From Bryum argenteum (Eukaryota; Streptophyta; Bryopsida; Bryales; Bryaceae), in contig CM073330.1 in assembly GCA_037043015.1 (NCBI GenBank), positions 6,962,012 through 7,026,011 of the forward strand: a DNA stretch of 64,000 bases, written 5' to 3'. Positions 57,850 through 64,000 of this stretch are shown one piece after another (position 1 is the stretch's first letter; each line of letters begins with the position of its first letter). The notes below the pieces were generated by a model. The model ran no database searches, was not told where the DNA came from, and saw nothing but the letters and a program-made list of their open reading frames with translations. The translations under genes and the position numbers were made by a program.

Positions 57850-59359
57850 AGCTCCACACAAGAGCTCTACAAATTACAGCAATTGAACAAGGGAGAATAG
57901 AAAACTCATTGGAGGCCATTTTGTCAACTTCGGGTTCTTCAAGGTATGTGGGTGGAGAGCTATCATGAATTTCCAACTTGATTAAGAGAGAGTGGCCTCG
58001 GTGATGCACAGGAGTGGAGAGGTTGTGCAATTGAGTGAGATATCATTTCGGACATGAAATTCAAAATTTGGCGGCTGGGTGCAATAAATGATCACCGCCG
58101 CCGTTTACTAGTCAGTCAATTTCTACTCATGACTAGTCCTAGTCATATCTTTGTCCAGATTTTTTCAATTGCTTTTTCTATTACTAAATATTTTATGTCA
58201 TCATCTCCTGGACAGCCATGTGACCGCTTATTTGCATCAAATCGAACAGGTGGAGTCCTTCACCTACGAGCAAAAGACATTCTTCAATCTTCAAGGGTCC
58301 GTGCTTTCTCAGGTAAACGCATAATTTTCTTTCACTACGTAAACAGTCTATTCAGAAAATGGATAGTTTTGTTTTCTAAAAAGAAAGACAATGAACTTTA
58401 ATATGTTCGCAGCCCTTTCATTGTAAAGATGAAGTTTGGTCCTTTTAGAATTTTGTCTGACCATTCATACCCATCTGCGTTTTTTTGTGATTGTATCAGA
58501 TATGAATTTTCTTTCTCATTCGTGATAGAGGTCATAAGCAAAACTGAACACATGGTTGGTTTTTTAGTCATGCTCTTTCAGGACAAGACTAATATTATCA
58601 TAGAATATACGTAACTTCGTAATCCATTTCGATGTCCCAGAAATTTTGATAGCTTTGGATTTCTATACTGTTCACAATGTGAGAGGCCGAATATTTCTGC
58701 GAGTCTGATGCTGGAATGAAGTACAAGTAGAAGGTCAAACTCTGGCGCACGTTTCCATTGCATAGACCAATAGGTTTGTTGTTATTCAGATGCAATTTTC
58801 TTTGTACATTCATGGTACAATTTTATTATATCTTAAAACACATGCGAGAATTTTTGGATTTAATAATTCCTAATATGATTGCATGTGAAACTGAATTGCA
58901 TAAGTTGCTATGATCAGGAGTGGCCTCGGTGATGCACAGCAGTGCAGTGGCCTCGGTGATGCAAAGAAGCAAAGTTTCTTACTTATAGCGATTCGCCCAT
59001 ATGTATAGCTTTCACCCATATGAATATCACGCATTAACCTCCTCTAACGCACCGGATATATGACTTACTATAGTCGTCACGTTTTTGTGCAAGACTATGG
59101 GTAGTCAGATAATGACTATGGGTAGTCAGATAATGACTACGAATGGTCCTATGCTACACGGATACGTCTAACTATAGTCAGAAGGATGCAAGACATTACT
59201 AAGTATAGTCACATGTTACGTGCAGATGACAGCCGCGGACTTAGATGCTTCGATGACATTCTTCCACTTCTTATGTTTTGTGTTCAGATTCTTTCACTAC
59301 AGTTACTGAGGTACGAAAAATATGTATGCATGCAGTATAGGCGGAGATCGCAAGTTCAT
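57850..59359. other. Divergent spacer between CACTA genes
   Basis: About 1.5 kb between the acidic gene (-) and the transposase gene (+), presumably holding both promoters. It contains three copies of GTGGCCTCGGTGATGCA (about 57989, 58921, 58946) and GACTA...TAGTC motifs at about 58110-58146 and 59055-59215. No convincing gene inside. Confidence 0.5.
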
Positions 59360-62300
59360 ATGGATCCAGCATCGCGTGAAGATCTTCTGCACTTGCAGTT
59401 GTGGGACATCGAAGAGAGAGAAGCGGACCTACGTGGTCTAGAAAGTTACCGTTGCCCATGTAAGAAATGCATGGGTGGAAGAGTGGTTTTTAGAAAAACC
59501 ATCCGAAGACACCTACGGAAGTACAAGCGCGATCCAGTTTTTAAGACATCCATTCTGGTACGGTACTCATGACTGTTCTTAATTGATGTTGGTGTCAAAT
59601 GTGTGGAGATCCATAATGATTGCATTACTCTTTTGATACGTTCGTGTAGGAAATACAAAGACCTGTTGTATTGGCCGCAGCAATTGCCGCATTAAAGTTC
59701 ATAATTTTGAATCCTCTCCCGCTTGCAACGAGCGGACAAGGTACTTCGTCTCCCAAGAACAAAGAGACTCGTCATATTGGTGGCACAGATGGAGCCACTC
59801 TGCAATTCAGCACAGGCCCCATCCCAAAGCTCCACGTCTTCACATTCTGGAAGAGGAAGTGGCAGGTGAGAGTGTCAACACATCCGCACATGGGATGGGG
59901 CCTGTATGCTATGGAGCCAGCAAAATTAGGCGAAGAGTTGTTGCCCTTTGTTGGGAATGTTTTCTCAGAGGCTGAGGTCCTTCAAAAGTGTGAGCAGGAC
60001 CCAAGATTTCTGAAATACGTAATACGCATGAAGAAAAACACGTACCTCGATGGAGATGTGTTGAAAGGAAATGTAGCAGGATTTATAAACAGTTCAATTG
60101 GACGAGAGCACATACAGAATGTGATTTGGGAATATGTATCCTTGCCTACCCCATGGAATCCGTATACTTGGGGGTATATCATGACTGTAGCAGCGCGTGA
60201 CATTGAAGTGGGGGAGGAACTTTTCACATCTTACCCTGTAAACTGATATGTCTTTCAGAGGTTGTTAATGAATAGGGTATCAGCACAGGAATTTGTACTC
60301 TTATACATCGTTTGATGACTCCTGGTATTGATCACACCTGAGTGAGTGAATGCACTCATATGTTTTGTACATCTGACCAGTCTCACAATGGTCATGTTCG
60401 TGATCTAAGTGTGCAACCACCACTTTTCTCGTCGATGACTACTTGTAGTCCTCCTTTTCATACATATGACTAAATTTAGTCATATTGCCTTAGACATCTG
60501 GACCGTTTGCCGACTAGGAATATTCAGTTGTTTATCATGTATGGCGTGGTTATGTTCTGCCCAAACCGATAAAATATAAGTCACGTTCGTAAGTGATGGG
60601 GAACAATTCCTCTACTCAAATCCATGGCTCTGACCATTACATCTGTTCCGAACAGCAGTAGATCCTTTTTACATCGATATATGTATGCCTTACAAACTCA
60701 TTCGAGTGTCTAAAATTTTATTGTGCAGTCTAGTGCTACAGGCGAGAGTGACGATGATCGTGAAGACCTTCACGAACCAAACGAAACTCACGAGGGCAAC
60801 ACAACAATGCCAACTGCTTCAGAACATTTCGACGTTGCCAGGATGATTACGGAGTGCCTTGGCAGATACGATTGTGTCCCTCCACCTGATGACGACTCTG
60901 CGGATGAGGACGAAGTTGACGTTGCTGTTGATGACGACAACCTCCCTGACATATACCCAGATGACTTCAATCACATATCAAGTGTTCCACTTTACGAAGG
61001 ATGTGAGACGAAGCTATTGGTGGCGGTGCTCCTAATTTTCAATTGTTTCACAGTACACGGTGTATCAAACACGTGTGCAGATGAACTATTGAACATTATC
61101 AGTGAACTTCTCCCAAAGGGCAACAAACTTCCCAAATCGCACTTGAAAGGGAATAAACTCATACGGACACTAGGGTTGAATTACAAGCTAATCCATACTT
61201 GCCGAAACGGTTGTTGTTTGTTCCGAGGGGACTTGGCCGAGGCGTTGACGTGCCCACTATGTGGACAACAACGATACGCATCGGAGAATAGTGGGCGGCC
61301 GGTGAAGATTTTGAGGCACTTCCCACTTATACCCCGACTACTGCGAATGTATCGATGTAAGCAGATAGCAGAGTTGAACAAGTGGCACACAACACGGAAA
61401 GACATATATGGCAATATGGAGTGTGTACCGGACTCAAAAGCTTGGAAACACATCAACGCTTTATATCCGGAATTCGCAGCTGACGAGAGGAATGTACGAT
61501 TAGCTCTGGCCACAGATGGAGTGAATCCTTTTTCAAACCAGTCACTCAGCCACTCAACGTGGCCAGTGATACTATTAAATTACAACCTACCTCCTTGGCT
61601 AGTAACGAAACGGTTCTTTCTAATGCTAGCTCTCCTCATCCCAGGTAAATAGTTGTCATGTCACTCCGACCACGTTGTTATTCACATTTCTGCAGTTAGG
61701 CGTATGGTGAAGTCAATTGATTTATATTAGTCGTACTCTTGAAACATATGCCTACGATTAGTCATATCTACAATGACAGTGACTAATAGTTGGTCATACC
61801 CTGAAACTAGAGTGACGACAAAATGTCATTTCCTGAAAGACCATGACTGAAAGTAGTTATACTCTGATTTAAGTTCCCCAACATTAGTTATATCTAGAAA
61901 TAACAAGACCAGCCGCAGTAGGATTATAACACAGCAGGACGAATGTTACACTTGTTCTTAAAGCAGTCGACAAACATTAGCAATTTTCTTAAAGCCGCAG
62001 GTTTTCTCTATCACTAAAGTTTATGATGCTTGCTTTCCTCATTCCAGGGAAGGAGAGTGTGACATCATCGAATATAGATGTGTATCTGGCCCCTCTTATC
62101 GAAGAGCTGCAGCAACTTTGGGAGGGTGTAAATGCCGTGGATGTCTCCGCCGACAGTCACAACACCAATTTCACACTCAGAGCAATGTTGATGTGGTGCA
62201 TCCACGATTACCCAGCATACGGTCTTGTTTCCGGGCAAGTGACAAAGGGGTACAAAGGCTGTCTTGAATGCGGCCCTAACGTTAGTACTCGTCGATCAGC

Positions 62301-63849
62301 TTCACTGGGAAAGAATGTTTACCTCGGACATCGGAGGTACTTGCAGAGGAATCATCCGTATCGGCGACTGAGAAGAGCATTTGATGGCACGGAGGAAATA
62401 AGAGCACCCCCAAGGTCTCTGAATGGACAAGATATTGTGCGCCATGCTAAAGCTAGGCAGAGGTGGCTAGCAGCCAGTGATGAAAATAGAGAAGGAGGCG
62501 AGAGTGATCCAGTGCACCAGAGCGGAGTGAAGAGGCTATCAGTTCTTTACAATCTTCCATATTGGCAAGTAAGCATGCTTACGCTGTAAACCACGTTTCT
62601 GTTGTTACTCATGATATGAAAATGTTTTTTCGTGGGGTAGTCAGATTTTGAGAACACAACGACTACCTGTTGTCATGTACTGATAGATCGTGACTAACAG
62701 TAGTCATACATTGAGACCATAGGACTAACAGCAGTCATATGCGGAGAACGCATGAGTAGGACTCCTCATTCTCAGCGAAAGCAGGACTAACAGTGGTCTT
62801 ACTCTGGAACATGCATGTTAGTAATATTAGTTATGTTCTGACGTAGGATGTGTTCTTCATCGCAGACTCTCATAATCAGGCATGTGCTGGATCCCATGCA
62901 CTGCGAAAAGAATCTCTGCGAAAACATCATGAGGACAATATGGGGATTGAAAGACACACTCAAAGTCCGTCTAGACATGAAGGAGGCCAATATACGCCCC
63001 GAACTGCACCCTCAACACGTCGGGAGTGATACCATTGTACTACCGGCTGCTCCTTACGTTCTTACGAAGGTGGAGAAGGCGACATTCATCAACACTATCC
63101 GGAACTTAAAGACTCCCAGCCATTACGTAGGGCAGTTATCGAAGAGGATCACCCCTGATGGAGACCTTCGTGGGCTTAAGTCACATGACTACCACATCAT
63201 GATGCAACAGGTCCTCCCTTTGTGTCTCCGGACATTACTAACAAAAGACGTTCGGGCAGCCATCATTCGGATATGCAGGGTGTTTGTGCGACTATGTGAG
63301 AAGTCTGTGGATCCGTCAACAATGTCCGATTTGGTGGAGGAAACAGCTGTGACCATGTGCATGATGGAAAAAGTATTTCCACCGTCATTTTTCGATGTCA
63401 TGTCACATCTTCCAATCCACCTAGTGCAACAATTAGCCATTTGTGGCCCGGTGCATACACGCTGGATGTACCCCGTGGAACGGTATCTCAAAACCTTAAA
63501 GGGATATGTACGGCAACGAGCGAAACCGGAGGGCTCGATGGCACGAGGGTATATCATGGAGGAGACGCTCGGATTCTGTACGGAGTACATGAAGAATTGG
63601 AGCATGACGACACGGCGTGTGTGGGACGACAAAGAGGAGCCTACTATGAATGATGAAGTTCTAGAGGGGAACGGGAGACGGCGCTTACTCTCTTCAGAAC
63701 TGCAGCAATGGATCCATGATTTTGTGATGAACAACGCTGAAATCATCGTAGACTACAGAGAGTATGCACCAAATCCTCTCTTGGAACTGCATGGAACTTA
63801 CGCTCACAGTACGGAAACAATTCTGTACAGGTTATCGTGCAAAAGATGA
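59360..63849 (+). CDS. CACTA transposase TNP2 fused to a SET-like domain
   Basis: Five exons keep one frame: 59360-59557, 59650-60237, 60729-61644, 62048-62568, 62866-63849, about 1069 residues. Exon 1 is a transposase-associated domain (ESYRCPCKKCMGG). Exon 2 is SET-like: VSTHPHMGWGLYAMEP (the GxG region), GNVAGFINSSIGREHIQNV (place of the NHSC motif, here NSS), VAARDIEVGEELFTSYP (place of the catalytic-Tyr motif). Exon 3 has an acidic linker and TNP2 (HTCRNGCCLFRGDLAEALTC, LALATDGVNPFSNQSLSHS with the first catalytic Asp, NYNLPPWL). Exon 4 gives CIHDYPAYGLVSGQ (second Asp) and exon 5 HVLDPMHCEKNLCEN and DUF4218-like GLKSHDYHIMMQQVLP, HTRWMYPVERYLKTLKGYVR. Introns 1, 2 and 4 are phase 0, intron 3 is phase 1. 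If intron 2 is retained, translation stops at 60246 after the SET part. Further exons beyond 63849 are possible. Confidence 0.82.
59867..60237 (+). other. SET-like domain segment within exon 2
   Basis: Spans the residues from VRVSTHPHMGWG to EELFTSYP, about 124 residues, the usual size of a core SET fold. The substrate-side NHSC is NSSI and the D/E-Y motif is S-Y, so catalytic competence is uncertain. No pre-SET or post-SET cysteine clusters are seen. Confidence 0.7.
61621..62052 (+). other. Intron 3 of the transposase with duplicated exon edge
   Basis: The last bases of exon 3 (ATGCTAGCTCTCCTCATCCC + AGGTAA) and the last bases of intron 3 plus exon 4 start (ATGCTTGCTTTCCTCATTCC + AGGGAA) are near-identical; both encode LA.LIPGK. 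The spliced message keeps only one copy. Confidence 0.7.
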
Positions 63850-64000
63850 CTACGCGTAGTCATTACTTGAAGGGGAACATCCATGCGTAGTCGTATTAGC
63901 CCCTAGTTTTATTTTGGAATGTGGTCATGCGTCGGCTAAGGAGTATGTCTGCACATAGTCATTCTTCCGCTGCGGAATGACTACGCATAGTCATAGGCCA
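63850..64000. repeat. Start of the right subterminal repeat zone
   Basis: Several GACTACGCGTAGTC- and GACTACGCATAGTC-type motifs within 150 bp after the transposase stop, up to the window edge. Confidence 0.65.

Larger units (their letters stand above)
51402..64000 (+). mobile_element. CACTA (En/Spm) DNA transposon, right end outside the window
   Basis: Begins with CACTACTAGAAAAGGGTGTC, the plant CACTA terminal repeat. It has a dense subterminal repeat zone, two minus-strand genes (TNPA-like 55383-52719; acidic 57849-56042) and a plus-strand TNP2 transposase gene (59360-63849). The repeat motif TGACTANNNNTAGTCA appears again in the last 150 bp, so the right end is probably not far off. ATG at 51399-51401 would be one copy of the 3-bp target duplication. 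Confidence 0.9.

Noticed and set aside
57134..57886. 250-codon plus-strand Ser-rich frame in the CACTA element
   Set aside because: It is the exact antisense of the acidic exon 1 of the minus-strand gene, which has proper splice borders and an in-phase second exon.
58054..58614. Possible small genes in the CACTA divergent spacer
   Set aside because: AT-rich frames with no motif or supported splice sites; they overlap repeat motifs and likely promoter sequence.
59650..60246. SET gene as a separate host gene rather than part of the transposase
   Set aside because: It has no own ATG near the domain start, begins at an acceptor in phase with exon 1, and lies between two TNP2-family exons; a stand-alone exon 1-2 product through intron 2 retention stays possible.

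Overview
The window looks like nuclear DNA of a streptophyte plant. The evidence is a CACTA transposon with the plant-type terminus CACTACTAGAAAA and both plant CACTA proteins, a Ty3-type element with an Asp-tRNA-like primer site, two chromodomain Ty3 elements, spliced genes and AT-rich spacers. A seed-free plant or charophyte-grade alga is only a guess; nothing here fixes the species. By the boundaries I could set, five mobile elements cover about 47.6 kb of the 64 kb (about 74%).

Layout. 1-7.3 kb: a minus-strand gene (family member C) cut in two by a 5.2 kb solo LTR (1858-7031, duplication CCTCC); the LTR itself carries a long coding region. 7.5-10.7 kb: short-repeat arrays and family member A (+). 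11.1-17.2 kb: chromovirus 1 (duplication GCTAT), whose LTRs hold a long run of heat-shock elements and which appears to self-prime. 17.3-19.6 kb: family member B (-), with a RING-H2 finger. 19.7-20.1 kb: a two-way promoter built on the same short-repeat array. 20.3-21.9 kb: a broken protein-kinase gene (+). 22.2-40.3 kb: three LTRs and two internal regions of the same family as the solo LTR, in tandem, bounded by one duplication ATGTG. 40.4-43.1 kb: an orphan repeat array and a decayed minus-strand CACTA transposase. 44.6-51.4 kb: an unknown basic-protein gene split first by chromovirus 2 (45789-51341) and then by a large CACTA element that starts at 51402 and runs off the window.

Most striking item: in the CACTA element the plus-strand transposase gene (59360-63849) has a complete phase-0 exon encoding a SET-domain-like module between the N-terminal transposase-associated domain and the TNP2 domain, so the predicted product is a SET-TNP2 fusion of about 1069 residues. 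Two minus-strand genes (a TNPA-like Transposase_24 protein with one in-frame TGA, and an unknown acidic protein) share the element. A near-palindromic motif TGACTANNNNTAGTCA, the likely transposase-binding repeat, fills its end, spacers and introns.

The host genes A, B, C and the kinase share a promoter architecture: an array of GGCGACCGCCGGTCCAGC-like units about 145-200 bp before each start codon. Many frameshifts occur in the window, and in the 22-40 kb array they cluster in patches at CNG and GG/CC sites, so uncorrected long-read consensus error is a live alternative to true decay.
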